Of a stretch of 64,000 nt of DNA, positions 50,479 through 59,027 are shown piece after piece. Source of the DNA: Streptomyces sp. SUK 48 (lineage in GTDB: Bacteria; Actinomycetota; Actinomycetes; Streptomycetales; Streptomycetaceae); contig NZ_CP045740.1 in NCBI RefSeq assembly GCF_009650765.1, positions 8,222,001 to 8,286,000 of the forward strand, given 5' to 3'. Position numbers and translations under genes: made by a program. The notes under the pieces were generated by a model. The model ran no database searches and was not told where the DNA came from. It was given only the letters and a program-made list of their open reading frames with translations. The stretch's first letter is position 1, and every line of letters begins with the position of its first letter.

Positions 50479-51361
50479 AGATGACCACAACAGCAGCGGT
50501 GAGGGTGTGCTGTCGTTCGATCTCACCGCCCAGCCGTGGATCCCGGTCCTGAGACGGGACGGCAGCCAGGCAGAGCTGTCGCTGTGTGAGGTGTTCGAGC
50601 AGGCACACGACCTGCGGCGCATCGTCGGTGATCTGCCCACGCAGGAATTCGCTCTGCTGCGTGTGCTGCTGGCCATCGCACATGACGCGCTCGATGGGCC
50701 GCAGGACATCGACGCGTGGGCGGATCTGTGGGAGGACGACGGCTGCTTCGCTCCGGTCAGGGCGTATCTGCAGGCGCACCGGGGACGGTTCGACCTGCTG
50801 GACGCCAAGGCGCCGTTCTTCCAGACTCCGGGGCTGCGGACGGGGCAGGACGAGGTGTTCTCCCTGAACCGGATCGTCGCCGACGTCCCCAACGGGGAGC
50901 CGTTCTTCACCGCACGGATGCCCACCGTCGACCAGCTCACCTTCGCGGAGGCGGCCCGCTGGATCGTGCACGCACACGCCTACGACACGTCCGGCATCAA
51001 GACCGGCGTGGAGGGTGACACACGCGTGAAGGGAGGCAAGGTCTACCCCCTGGGTGTCGGCTGGGCCGGGAATCTCGGCGGAGTCTTCGCCGAAGGCGGC
51101 ACTCTGCGCGAGACGTTGCTGCTGAACCTGGTCGCCTCCGACACATCCAATCTTCAGGTCGACGACTCGGACGCGCCAGCGTGGCGCAGGCCGCCGTGCG
51201 GCCCGGGCGGCACCGAGCGCGCCCCCACCGGCGTGCGTGATCTGTACACCTGGCAGACACGCCGCCTGCGCCTGCACTTCGACCGGGCCGGTGTGAACGG
51301 TGTCGTCCTCGGCTACGGGGACCCGCTGGCCCCCGGGACCGGCACAACCGGGAACCGATGA
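50471..51361 (+). CDS. casA: Cse1 (CasA) N-terminal part, frameshifted
   Basis: This is a 296-residue frame. SFDLTAQPWIPVLRRDGSQA and LSLCEVFEQAHDLRRIVGDL are the typical Cse1 start, and FFQTPGLRTGQDEVFSLNRI and WIVHAHAYDTSGIKTGVEGD are further family motifs. Cse1 is the large Cascade subunit that recognises the PAM and recruits Cas3. The family sequence continues to GYGDPLAP and then the frame is lost at a CCCCC run (51330-51334). The next 6 residues are out of frame and a TGA ends it. One extra C would restore the usual sequence through RHNREPMTAWRR. The rest lies in the next feature. Confidence 0.9.
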   Translation: MPEDDHNSSGEGVLSFDLTAQPWIPVLRRDGSQAELSLCEVFEQAHDLRRIVGDLPTQEFALLRVLLAIAHDALDGPQDIDAWADLWEDDGCFAPVRAYLQAHRGRFDLLDAKAPFFQTPGLRTGQDEVFSLNRIVADVPNGEPFFTARMPTVDQLTFAEAARWIVHAHAYDTSGIKTGVEGDTRVKGGKVYPLGVGWAGNLGGVFAEGGTLRETLLLNLVASDTSNLQVDDSDAPAWRRPPCGPGGTERAPTGVRDLYTWQTRRLRLHFDRAGVNGVVLGYGDPLAPGTGTTGNR

Positions 51362-52167
51362 CGGCCTGGCGGCGCAGCAGGGCCCAGGAGAAGAAGCTGA
51401 AGAAGGTCCCGGTCTACCTGCCGCGCGAGCACACACCGGAGCGTTCCGCGTGGCGCGGGATCGGCGCACTGGTCGTCAACGAGGCATCCGTGGGGCAGGG
51501 GGCTGAGCCGGCCGACTATCTGCGGCCGGGCATCCTGGAGTGGGTGGCCCGCCTGGTGACCGAGGGCGTGTTGGAGCGCGGATTCCTCGTTCGGGCGCGG
51601 ATCGTCGGTGCCTGCTACGGCACGCAGCAGTCCGTGATCGATGAGATCGTCGACGACCACGTGGCGATGGCCGTGGTCCTGCTGCACCAGCAGGACCGCC
51701 GCTACGCCGAGCAGGCCGTCGCAGCCGTCTGCGACGCCGACCTCGCGGTCAACGCGCTCGGCGACCTGGCCGCCAACCTGGCCCGCGCGGCCGGCACCGG
51801 CAGTGACGGCCCCCGCTCCAGCGCCCGCGACATGGCCTACGGCCTCCTTGAGGCCCCCTACCGGGCCTGGCTGGCTGGCCTTGCCGGCACCGACGACCCC
51901 TACCCGCAGCGTCTCCTCTGGCAGCAGCAGGTGCACACCATCGTCGCCGGGCTCGGTGACCGGCTGATGGCCGCGGCCGGGGACGCGGCCTGGCAGGGCC
52001 GGACCGTCCAGCTCGCCCGCGGCGCCGAGTGGCTCAACTCCGCCCTCGCCGGCAAGTGGTTCCACGCCGCCCTGCGCACCGGGCTGGGACGCCCCGATTC
52101 CTTCGACCTGCCGCCGGACGCGGACGCACGCCCGGCACCCGAGACCACTGTGAAGGCACCCGCATGA
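51358..52167 (+). CDS. casA: Cse1 (CasA) C-terminal part, restarted by ATGA
   Basis: This is a 269-residue frame. MTAWRRSRAQEKKLKKVPVY, LPREHTPERSAWRGIGALVV and the helical-bundle C-terminus (LLWQQQVHTIVAGLGDRLMA) complete Cse1. The ATG is a native internal codon that happens to overlap the premature stop of the first half as ATGA, so coupled translation could yield a separate C-terminal piece. Together the halves equal a normal Cse1 of about 560 residues. Whether two-piece Cse1 works is unknown. A sequencing error in the C run is the simplest alternative. Confidence 0.88.
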   Translation: MTAWRRSRAQEKKLKKVPVYLPREHTPERSAWRGIGALVVNEASVGQGAEPADYLRPGILEWVARLVTEGVLERGFLVRARIVGACYGTQQSVIDEIVDDHVAMAVVLLHQQDRRYAEQAVAAVCDADLAVNALGDLAANLARAAGTGSDGPRSSARDMAYGLLEAPYRAWLAGLAGTDDPYPQRLLWQQQVHTIVAGLGDRLMAAAGDAAWQGRTVQLARGAEWLNSALAGKWFHAALRTGLGRPDSFDLPPDADARPAPETTVKAPA

Positions 52168-52868
52168 CCACCGTCACCGCACCGGCCACCGCCCGCAGGC
52201 GGGTCACCGACCTCGCCTCCGCTCACCTCGCCACCCTGCAGCGGGGCTACCTCGACGATCAGCCGCATGCGGTCGCGGCTCTCGCCCGGCTGAGGCGCGG
52301 GGCCGGCCGGGAGGCCGGGCAGCTGCCGGACCTGTGGGCCCTGATCGACACCGGCCCCCTGCACGCAACGCCGGCCGGTGCCCGGCCGCTGAGCGAGAGC
52401 GAACTGGTGCGGGCCGAGGACGCCCTGCACGTCGCCCTCACTCTCTACGCGCTGCACCAGCAGTCCCGCCGCACCGGCATGTACCAGGCCGACCGTCCGG
52501 GCAGCGGACGGGGCCTGGGAGCCGCGGTGCGCCGGATGATGAAGCCCGGCGAGATCGACGAAGCCGTACACAAGCGCCTGGTCCGCGCCGGCACCGCCCC
52601 TGACCTGACGGTCCTGGCCCAGCGGCTGCGGGACATCGTCGTCCTGCTGCGCCGCGAGGACATCGCACTCGACCACGCGCTGCTCGCCGGACAGCTCTAC
52701 ACCTGGCAGCGCCCCGGCGGCGCGGACCTCGTCCGCCGGGAGTGGGGCCGCTCCTTCCACGCCTGGCACGACAAAGACCCCAGCGGCGACGCTGCTCCCG
52801 CCTCCGCCGGCCCGGCCGGCGGCCCCGACGACACCAGCACCACGGACACCGACAAGGACGCCTCGTGA
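52164..52868 (+). CDS. casB: Cse2 (CasB), Cascade small subunit
   Basis: This is a 234-residue protein starting at ATG 52164 in an ATGA overlap with the cse1 end. AALARLRRGAGREAGQLPDL and ALTLYALHQQSRRTGMYQAD are Cse2 signatures, with a later RRMMKPGEIDEAVHKRLVRA segment and a helical C-terminus. Two copies of Cse2 normally line the belly of Cascade and stabilise the R-loop. A Gly/Pro/Asp-rich tail extends it slightly beyond the family core. Confidence 0.92.
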   Translation: MTTVTAPATARRRVTDLASAHLATLQRGYLDDQPHAVAALARLRRGAGREAGQLPDLWALIDTGPLHATPAGARPLSESELVRAEDALHVALTLYALHQQSRRTGMYQADRPGSGRGLGAAVRRMMKPGEIDEAVHKRLVRAGTAPDLTVLAQRLRDIVVLLRREDIALDHALLAGQLYTWQRPGGADLVRREWGRSFHAWHDKDPSGDAAPASAGPAGGPDDTSTTDTDKDAS

Positions 52869-54058
52869 ACCGCATCTTCCTCGACGTGCACGCCCTGCAG
52901 ACCGTCCCGCCCAGCAACCTCAACCGCGACGACACCGGCGCGCCGAAGAGCGCGGTGTACGGGGGAGTGCCGCGTGCCCGCGTCTCCAGCCAGGCCTGGA
53001 AGCGGGCCACCCGCACCTACTTCAAGGACGAGCACCTGCTGGAGCCGAGCGAACTCGGCGTGCGGACCAAGAAGATCGTGGAAGCGGTCGCCGCCCGCAT
53101 CACCGCCCTGGATCCCGCGCTCAGCGGTGAGAACGTCCTGCGGATCGCGGACGAGACCGTGAAGGCCACCGGGCTGAAGACCGAGGTTCCCAAGCGCAAG
53201 GCGAACGCCGCCAAGGAAGGCGAGCCGGAACCCGTACCCCAGTCCAAGTACCTGGTGTTCCTCAGCACCCGGCAACTGGACGGCCTGGCCCGCCTCGCCG
53301 TCGAGGGCGCCGCCGACATCACAACCTTCCTCAAGGACAAGGAGAACAAAAGCCGGGCCAAGCAGATCGCGGACACCCACCACTCCGTCGACATCGCCCT
53401 GTTCGGCCGCATGGTCGCTGACGACGCCGACATCAACGTCGACGCCGCCGTCCAGGTCGCCCACGCCATCAGCGTCCATCGCGTGGACAACGAGTCCGAC
53501 TACTACACCGCCGTCGACGACGAGAACACCGACGCGGAGACCGGCGCCGGCATGATCGGCACCGTCGACTTCAACTCCGCCACCCTCTACCGCTACGCCG
53601 CACTCGGCGTCCACCAGCTCGCCGCCAACCTCGGACACGGCCTGCGCGAGGAGGAACCACGCACCGAACCGGTCCGCCGGGCCGTGGAAGCCTTCGTCCA
53701 CGGGTTCATCGCCTCCCTGCCCACCGGAAAGATCAACACCTTCGGCCACCACACCCTGCCCGACGCAGTGATCGTCAAGCTGCGCACCACCCGGCCCGTC
53801 AGCTTCGTCGCCGCCTTCGAGGACCCCGTACGCGGCGAGGAGGGCGGCTACGTCCGGGAGGCGTCCGAGCGCCTGGCCGAGTACATCCCCGACATCGAGC
53901 GCGCCTACGGGGACGAAGACACCACCCTCACCTGGGTGCTGCGCGTCGGCCCCAACACTCACAAACTCGCCGGGATTGGCACCGAGGCGGACAACCTCGG
54001 TGAACTTGTCACCGCCGTCGGCCGGGCCGTCGCCGAACGCCTGGAGAAGCCCGCATGA
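52865..54058 (+). CDS. casC: Cas7e (Cse4/CasC), Cascade backbone
   Basis: This is a 397-residue protein starting at GTG 52865 (GTGA overlap). FLDVHALQTVPPSNLNRDDT, then PKSAVYGGVPRARVSSQAWK are diagnostic of Cas7e, and DIALFGRMVADDADINVDAA and FNSATLYRYAALGVHQLAAN are further family motifs. Six copies normally bind the crRNA spacer. It looks intact and full length. Confidence 0.95.
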   Translation: MNRIFLDVHALQTVPPSNLNRDDTGAPKSAVYGGVPRARVSSQAWKRATRTYFKDEHLLEPSELGVRTKKIVEAVAARITALDPALSGENVLRIADETVKATGLKTEVPKRKANAAKEGEPEPVPQSKYLVFLSTRQLDGLARLAVEGAADITTFLKDKENKSRAKQIADTHHSVDIALFGRMVADDADINVDAAVQVAHAISVHRVDNESDYYTAVDDENTDAETGAGMIGTVDFNSATLYRYAALGVHQLAANLGHGLREEEPRTEPVRRAVEAFVHGFIASLPTGKINTFGHHTLPDAVIVKLRTTRPVSFVAAFEDPVRGEEGGYVREASERLAEYIPDIERAYGDEDTTLTWVLRVGPNTHKLAGIGTEADNLGELVTAVGRAVAERLEKPA

Positions 54059-54777
54059 GCGTGCTGACCCTCCGGCTCGCGGGCCCCCTGCAGTCCTGGG
54101 GGGCCTCCGCCCGCTTCACCCGCCGCACCACCGAGTCCGCCCCCACCAAGAGCGGCGTCATCGGTCTGCTGGCCGCCGCAGCCGGCATCGAACGCGGCGA
54201 CGACAACGCCCTGCAACCACTGGCCGCCCTCCGCTTCGGTGTCCGCATCGACCAGCCCGGCACCCGGGTACGGGACTTCCACACCGCCCACCACGGTGTC
54301 ACCGGCAAATCCATGCCGCTGTCCGAACGCTTTTACCTCGCCGACGCCGTGTTCGTCGCCGCCCTCGAAGGCGACCACCAACTCCTCGGCGAACTCCACG
54401 CAGCACTGCGCGCCCCGGCCTACCCGCCATTCCTCGGCCGCCGCTCCTGCCCCCCCTCCCTGCCCGTCGAACTCAGCCTCCACGACGAGGGCGGACTCAA
54501 GGACGCGCTGCGCGACGAGGCATGGCAGGCATCACCCTGGTACCGCAAGCAGCACCGCAGCAAGAACGAGATCGAACTGACCGTGCTGCGTGAAGCCGAC
54601 GGCCACGAGCACGACAACGCGGACACCCGGCGCGACCAGCCACTCAGCTTCGCCGCCGCCCACCGGCGCCACTCACTGCGCACCCACGTCAGCTACAGCG
54701 TGCGCATCCACAACCCGTCGGCCCGGCACCAGCCCCGGCACGACCCGTTCGAGGCCCTGGACGAAGAGAGCGCCTGA
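54055..54777 (+). CDS. casD: Cas5e (CasD)
   Basis: This is a 240-residue protein with an ATGA overlap with cas7. TLRLAGPLQSWGASARFTRR, then TESAPTKSGVIGLLAAAAGI is the standard Cas5e N-terminus. The glycine-rich FLGRRSCPPSLPVEL region and C-terminal HRRHSLRTHVSYSVRI are also present. It caps the 5' handle of the crRNA in Cascade. The stop couples to cas6e (TGATG). Confidence 0.95.
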   Translation: MSVLTLRLAGPLQSWGASARFTRRTTESAPTKSGVIGLLAAAAGIERGDDNALQPLAALRFGVRIDQPGTRVRDFHTAHHGVTGKSMPLSERFYLADAVFVAALEGDHQLLGELHAALRAPAYPPFLGRRSCPPSLPVELSLHDEGGLKDALRDEAWQASPWYRKQHRSKNEIELTVLREADGHEHDNADTRRDQPLSFAAAHRRHSLRTHVSYSVRIHNPSARHQPRHDPFEALDEESA

Positions 54778-55568
54778 TGTTTCTCACCCGCTTCCGCGTG
54801 AACACCGCACGCCCCGGCGCACGCCGCCTGCTCTCCTCACCGCAGACCATGCACGCGGCCGTCATGTCGTCCTTCCCGAAACTCCTGCCCACCGACACAC
54901 CTGCCTCAGGCGGCCCGCGAGTGCTGTGGCGGCTGGACCACACCACCCGCGCCGAAGTCGTGCTGTACATCGTCAGCCCCGACCGGCCCGACCTCACCCA
55001 CCTTGTCGAACAAGCCGGCTGGCCCGCCGCAGCCGCCGCCGACCCGGCCGACCCCGGCTGGCAGAGCCGCTCCTACGCCCCCCTCCTCGAGCGGCTCAGC
55101 ACCGGAGACCAGTGGGCATTCCGCCTCACCGCCAACCCCGTCCACCACGCCCGCCGCAAAGACGACGAACCCACCAAACGCACCGCACACATCACCCCAG
55201 GGCACCAGATGAGCTGGCTCCTCAAACGCCAGGAGACCTGCGGCTTCCGCGTACTGGAAAAACCCGACACCAAGCGCCTGCTCCCCGACGGCACCACCCA
55301 CACCAAGCAACCCCACCACGGCGACCGATACGAACTCACCGTCCACAACCCCCGCCCCCTCGCCTTCAACAAACACCACACCGCACCCCCCAAAACCGGC
55401 CGCCGGCCACCCGTCACCCTCCTCACCGTCACCTTCGACGGCCGCCTCGAAGTCACCGACCCACACGCACTGCGCCACGCCCTGACCCAGGGCATCGGCA
55501 AGGCCAAGGCCTACGGCTGCGGCCTGCTCACCCTGGCACCACTGCGCAGCACAGGGGCAGAGAAGTGA
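54777..55568 (+). CDS. casE: Cas6e (Cse3/CasE), crRNA-processing endoribonuclease
   Basis: This is a 263-residue protein. MFLTRFRVNTARPGARRLLS and a following PQTMHAAVMSSFP (the catalytic-type His in the usual place) mark the N-terminal ferredoxin fold. RLTANPVHHARRK and the C-terminal GIGKAKAYGCGLLTLAPL glycine-rich loop complete Cas6e. It should cut the repeat RNA at the base of the CCCCGC-GCGGGG hairpin and stay bound to the crRNA 3' end. Confidence 0.95.
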   Translation: MFLTRFRVNTARPGARRLLSSPQTMHAAVMSSFPKLLPTDTPASGGPRVLWRLDHTTRAEVVLYIVSPDRPDLTHLVEQAGWPAAAAADPADPGWQSRSYAPLLERLSTGDQWAFRLTANPVHHARRKDDEPTKRTAHITPGHQMSWLLKRQETCGFRVLEKPDTKRLLPDGTTHTKQPHHGDRYELTVHNPRPLAFNKHHTAPPKTGRRPPVTLLTVTFDGRLEVTDPHALRHALTQGIGKAKAYGCGLLTLAPLRSTGAEK

Positions 55569-56551
55569 CCACCATCTCCCGCCGCGCCGCTCTCACCCCG
55601 CGCCAACTCACCCGCACAGGCGAACGCCTCTCCTTCATCTACCTCGAACGCTGCACCGTGCATCGCGACGCCAACGCCATCACCGCCGAAGACGCCGACG
55701 GCACCACCCACATCCCGTCGGCAACCATCGGCACCCTCCTCCTGGGACCCGGCACCCGCATCACCCACCAGGCGATGAGCGTCCTGGGCGAAACCGGCGC
55801 CGCCGTCTGCTGGGTGGGAGAACAGGGCGTGCGCTACTACGCCGGCGGCCGCGCCCTGACCCGCTCCTCCGCGCTCGCCGAAGCCCAAGCCGTGCAGTGG
55901 GCCAACACACGCAGCCGACTCGCCGTCGCCCGCGCCATGTACCGCCTGCGCTTCCCCGACGAAGATCCCGCCGGACTCACCCGCCAGGAACTCCTCGGCC
56001 GCGAAGGCAGCCGCCTCAAGGACTGCTACCGGGCCCAGTCCGCCCGCACCGGTGTGCCCTGGCGCGGCCGCCGCTACACCCCCGGCGACTTCTCCAGCGG
56101 CGACGCCGTCAACCAGGCCATCACCGCCGCTGCCCAGTGCATGTACGGCATCACCCACGCAGTCGTCGCCTCCCTCGGCTGCAGCCCAGCCCTCGGATTC
56201 GTCCACTCCGGCCACGAACTGTCCTTCGTCCTCGACATCGCCGACCTGTACAAGACGGAGATCGGCATCCCCCTCGCCTTCGACATCGCCGCCGACAACG
56301 ACGAAGACATCGGCCCGCGAACCCGCCGCGCCCTGCGGGACCGCATCAACGAGACGTCCCTCCTCAACCGTTGCGTCAACGACATCAAGCGCCTCCTGCT
56401 GCCGGACACAGACCAAGCCGGGACGACGAACGACGACCACGACGTCGTCAGCCTGCAAAGCGATGGCGGCCACACCGTCGCCGCAGGCCGCAACTACGGC
56501 GGCGGCACCGACGACCACGACGCCTACGCCGACGTGGAGCACACCTGGTGA
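55565..56551 (+). CDS. cas1: Cas1e integrase
   Basis: This is a 328-residue protein. GTG 55565 overlaps cas6e by 4 nt. LSFIYLERCTVHRDANAITA is the usual N-terminal beta domain, and LLGREGSRLKDCYRAQSART contains the metal-binding Glu. GFVHSGHELSFVLDIADLYK has the catalytic His and acidic residues. With Cas2 it integrates new spacers at the leader end. A C-terminal Gly/Asp-rich tail (about 40 residues) extends it past the core. Confidence 0.95.
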   Translation: MTTISRRAALTPRQLTRTGERLSFIYLERCTVHRDANAITAEDADGTTHIPSATIGTLLLGPGTRITHQAMSVLGETGAAVCWVGEQGVRYYAGGRALTRSSALAEAQAVQWANTRSRLAVARAMYRLRFPDEDPAGLTRQELLGREGSRLKDCYRAQSARTGVPWRGRRYTPGDFSSGDAVNQAITAAAQCMYGITHAVVASLGCSPALGFVHSGHELSFVLDIADLYKTEIGIPLAFDIAADNDEDIGPRTRRALRDRINETSLLNRCVNDIKRLLLPDTDQAGTTNDDHDVVSLQSDGGHTVAAGRNYGGGTDDHDAYADVEHTW

Positions 56552-56901
56552 CCGTCATCGTCCTGACCAACTGCCCACCCGGCCTGAGAGGCTTCCTCAC
56601 CCGCTGGCTCCTCGAAATCTCCGCCGGCGTCTTCATCGGCAACCCGTCGGCGCGGATCCGAGACCTACTCTGGGACGAGGTCCAGCAATACGCCCACCAG
56701 GGCCGCGCCCTGCTGGCCCACACGACCAACAACGAACAAGGCTTCACCTTCCGCACCCACGACCACGGCTGGCACCCAGTCGACCACGAGGGCCTGACCC
56801 TGATCAGACGCCCGCACGCCCAGAAGCCATCGAGCCCCGCGACCACTCCACCCAAAGGCTGGAGCAACGCGTCCAAACGACGGCGTTTCGGCAGGAAGTA
56901 A
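56548..56901 (+). CDS. cas2: Cas2e
   Basis: This is a 117-residue protein starting at GTG 56548 in a GTGA overlap with cas1. VIVLTNCPPGLRGFLTRWLL, then EISAGVFIGNPSARIRDLLW is the Cas2e signature, and GFTFRTHDHGWHPVDHEGLT is the typical later segment. It is the dimeric adaptor of the Cas1-Cas2 integrase. The leader of array 3 starts 23 nt after its stop. Confidence 0.95.
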   Translation: MTVIVLTNCPPGLRGFLTRWLLEISAGVFIGNPSARIRDLLWDEVQQYAHQGRALLAHTTNNEQGFTFRTHDHGWHPVDHEGLTLIRRPHAQKPSSPATTPPKGWSNASKRRRFGRK

Positions 56902-56924
56902 TGAAATACCTAAAGTTCCTTATG

Positions 56925-56996
56925 TGCGGTTTGTCGGAATCAGTGAAACTGATGCAGAACCCACTGGTCTCGTGACGAAACCGCAGGTCAAGGAGT
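56925..56996 (+). promoter_or_regulatory. CRISPR leader of array 3
   Basis: This 72-nt segment lies between cas2 and the first repeat. It shares the TGCGG-TTTGTCGGAA block and the repeat-proximal CAGGTCA-GGA block with the leader of array 1. An inverted AATCAGTGAAACTGATGC segment in the middle could form a small stem. Confidence 0.7.
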
Positions 56997-57757
56997 CTGC
57001 TCCCCGCGCCCGCGGGGATGGTCCCTCCCTGCCGCAGAACAACGACACCTCGATCGACTGCTCCCCGCGCCCGCGGGGATGGTCCCCCATCCCCGTCATC
57101 ACCCCCGTCGTCCCCATCCTGCTCCCCGCGCCCGCGGGGATGGTCCCATGGCGGACATGGAGAACGGCGTGTACGGGACCTGCTCCCCGCGCCCGCGGGG
57201 ATGGTCCCGCGCCCGCGTCCGGCTCCGGCGGCACGATGTACTGCTCCCCGCGCCCGCGGGGATGGTCCCAACGGCAAGACGTACAAGAACCGCGAGCATG
57301 CCTGCTCCCCGCGCCCGCGGGGATGGTCCCCACCGCCGCATGACCGAACCCCGCTGCACCTGCTGCTCCCCGCGCCCGCGGGGATGGTCCCCAGGACCGC
57401 ACGAACAGCATCCACCCGATGTCCTGCTCCCCGCGCCCGCGGGGATGGTCCCTCGTCCTCATCATCCGCGGACTCGCCGCCGGCCTGCTCCCCGCGCCCG
57501 CGGGGATGGTCCCGAACGCCGTCCACTCGTCGAGCCGGCCGTAGTCTGCTCCCCGCGCCCGCGGGGATGGTCCTCCCGCAGGACGTATCCCCGGTAACCA
57601 CTGGGGCTGCTCCCCGCGCCCGCGGGGATGGTCCCGGTATCAGGCTGATACCGCTTTGGGCATGGAACTGCTCCCCGCGCCCGCGGGGATGATCCCTGGT
57701 TCACGATCGGGCGGAAGTCTCCGAACGTCGGCTCCTTGTGCCTGCCCGTAGGGATGT
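56997..57757 (+). CRISPR. Type I-E CRISPR array 3, 12 repeats plus one decayed
   Basis: Twelve 29-nt repeats (GCGCCC centre) occur every 61 nt from 56997 to 57696. The repeat at 57546 ends GGTCCTC-like and the last reads GATGATCCC. A decayed thirteenth unit lies at 57729 (GGCTCCTTGTGCC ... GGGATGTCCCC). Orientation is rightward, adjacent to cas2, and all 11 spacers between intact repeats are 32 nt. With cas1-cas2 next to it and an intact leader, this is the array most likely to acquire spacers. Confidence 0.97.
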
Positions 57758-57930
57758 CCCCGTCGTGGTGGCCTTGAGTCCTTCCGCATGTCGCGAGATG
57801 TGCTCCTCTCATGGGTCAGTTCCTGGGTGCAGGTCGACCGTGACCCCTGTGGTGCATGCCGGTGGCAGCGTTCGTCCCGTTCGGGGCTGGGCGCCGCGGT
57901 TGTCGGATCTGGTGGGGGTGTCTGGCCTGG

Positions 57931-58374
57931 CTACTGCCAGCCGTGCAGCGTCAGGGTGCTGGTCTGGGTGAGGCAGCCACGCAGGCCGGCGGCGGGGTAC
58001 TCGATGATGTCGTCGGGAAGGTCATGGTCGGCGAACCACTGAAGCGCGAGGCACTTCTCGGGTTCCTTGTTGACGGGTGTTCCGTCCCAGTGGATGGCCT
58101 CGAAGAAGAATCCGATCCGTTCGGTGCCGTCTTCCTGACGGTGGTGGACGATGTGCCGGAGTTTCAGGAGGCCGGGGTCGGTCTGGACGCCGGTTTCCTC
58201 GAACAGCTCGCGGGCGGCCCCGGTGGTGAGGGGTTCGCCTTGGTCGAGTTTGCCGGAGGGCAGGTGCCATCGGCCGTGACCGTAGGGGCCGCCGCGCTGG
58301 GAGAGGAGGATCTTGTCGCCGTCGCGCAGGAGGACGTGGGTGTCGATGGTGGGCTGTGCCGGCTGTGCTCTCAT
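57931..58374 (-). CDS. NUDIX hydrolase
   Basis: This is a 147-residue protein starting at ATG 58374 in an ATGA overlap with the kinase-like gene. The Nudix box is complete: GKLDQGEPLTTGAARELFEE followed by TGV, matching G-x5-E-x7-R-E-hydrophobic-x-E-E-x-G. It should hydrolyse a nucleoside-diphosphate-linked substrate (a modified or damaged dNTP is possible). KILLSQRGGPYGHGRWHLPS precedes the box, as in MutT-like sanitising enzymes. It is the last gene of the four-gene operon. Confidence 0.9.
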   Translation of the reverse strand: MRAQPAQPTIDTHVLLRDGDKILLSQRGGPYGHGRWHLPSGKLDQGEPLTTGAARELFEETGVQTDPGLLKLRHIVHHRQEDGTERIGFFFEAIHWDGTPVNKEPEKCLALQWFADHDLPDDIIEYPAAGLRGCLTQTSTLTLHGWQ

Positions 58375-59027
58375 GATTCCTGGGGGGTCGGTGTGGCTGG
58401 GGCATTTGACGGTAGCGGGAGGGCGGCGATCTCGTCGGCGATCCGGCGCGCGACCTCCCACGGGGTGATCTCGGTGGTGTCGATCATCAGCACCGCGGAC
58501 CCGCGGGCTTCGAGGAGATCCGCGGCGGCCGGGTACAGCTCGAACTCGCGGCCAGGCGCAGTGGGGTCGGCCCTAAAGCGGTGGGTGATGCCGGCGCGGG
58601 CGATGCGGTCGGCGATCGTGCCGGGCGAAGCGGTGAGGATGACCGCCAAGTCGGGTTGCGGGGCGTAGCCGTTGAGCATCAGCAGGAAGTCCAGCGGCAC
58701 GCCGTCGAGTCGCTGGAGGACGAGCGTCGATGCCATGTACCGGTCCGATATGAGCAGTTCACCGCGGGCGAGGGCGGGGGCGATGGTGGTCTCGATGTGC
58801 CGGTAGCGGGCGGCCGCGACCAGACAGGCCAGGGCGAGGCCGTGGAGCTGGCCGCCGTGCGAGCGGGTGAAGTCGCCGAGGAAGTCCCCCCGGGGCGGCT
58901 CGTCCGTCCACTGGGCGGAGACACCGCGCTCGGCCAGGACCGCGCGCAGTTCCCTGATCGCGGTGGATTTGCCCACCCCGCTGGGGCCGTCGATCGAGAT
59001 GAAGAAGCCCCTGCGGTCCCCGCTCAC
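58371..59027 (-). CDS. Thymidylate-kinase-like nucleotide kinase
   Basis: This is a 218-residue protein starting at GTG 59027 (GTGA overlap with the radical SAM gene). Walker A SIDGPSGVGKSTAIRELRAV, then TDEPPRGDFLGDFTRS and ELLISDRYMASTLVLQRLDG are the P-loop, DR(Y/F) and substrate-binding segments of the dTMP kinase family. PDLAVILTASPGTIADRIAR follows. It is an operon paralogue rather than the housekeeping enzyme, so its substrate may be an unusual nucleotide. The reaction is phosphate transfer from ATP to a nucleoside monophosphate. Confidence 0.85.
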   Translation of the reverse strand: MSGDRRGFFISIDGPSGVGKSTAIRELRAVLAERGVSAQWTDEPPRGDFLGDFTRSHGGQLHGLALACLVAAARYRHIETTIAPALARGELLISDRYMASTLVLQRLDGVPLDFLLMLNGYAPQPDLAVILTASPGTIADRIARAGITHRFRADPTAPGREFELYPAAADLLEARGSAVLMIDTTEITPWEVARRIADEIAALPLPSNAPATPTPQES

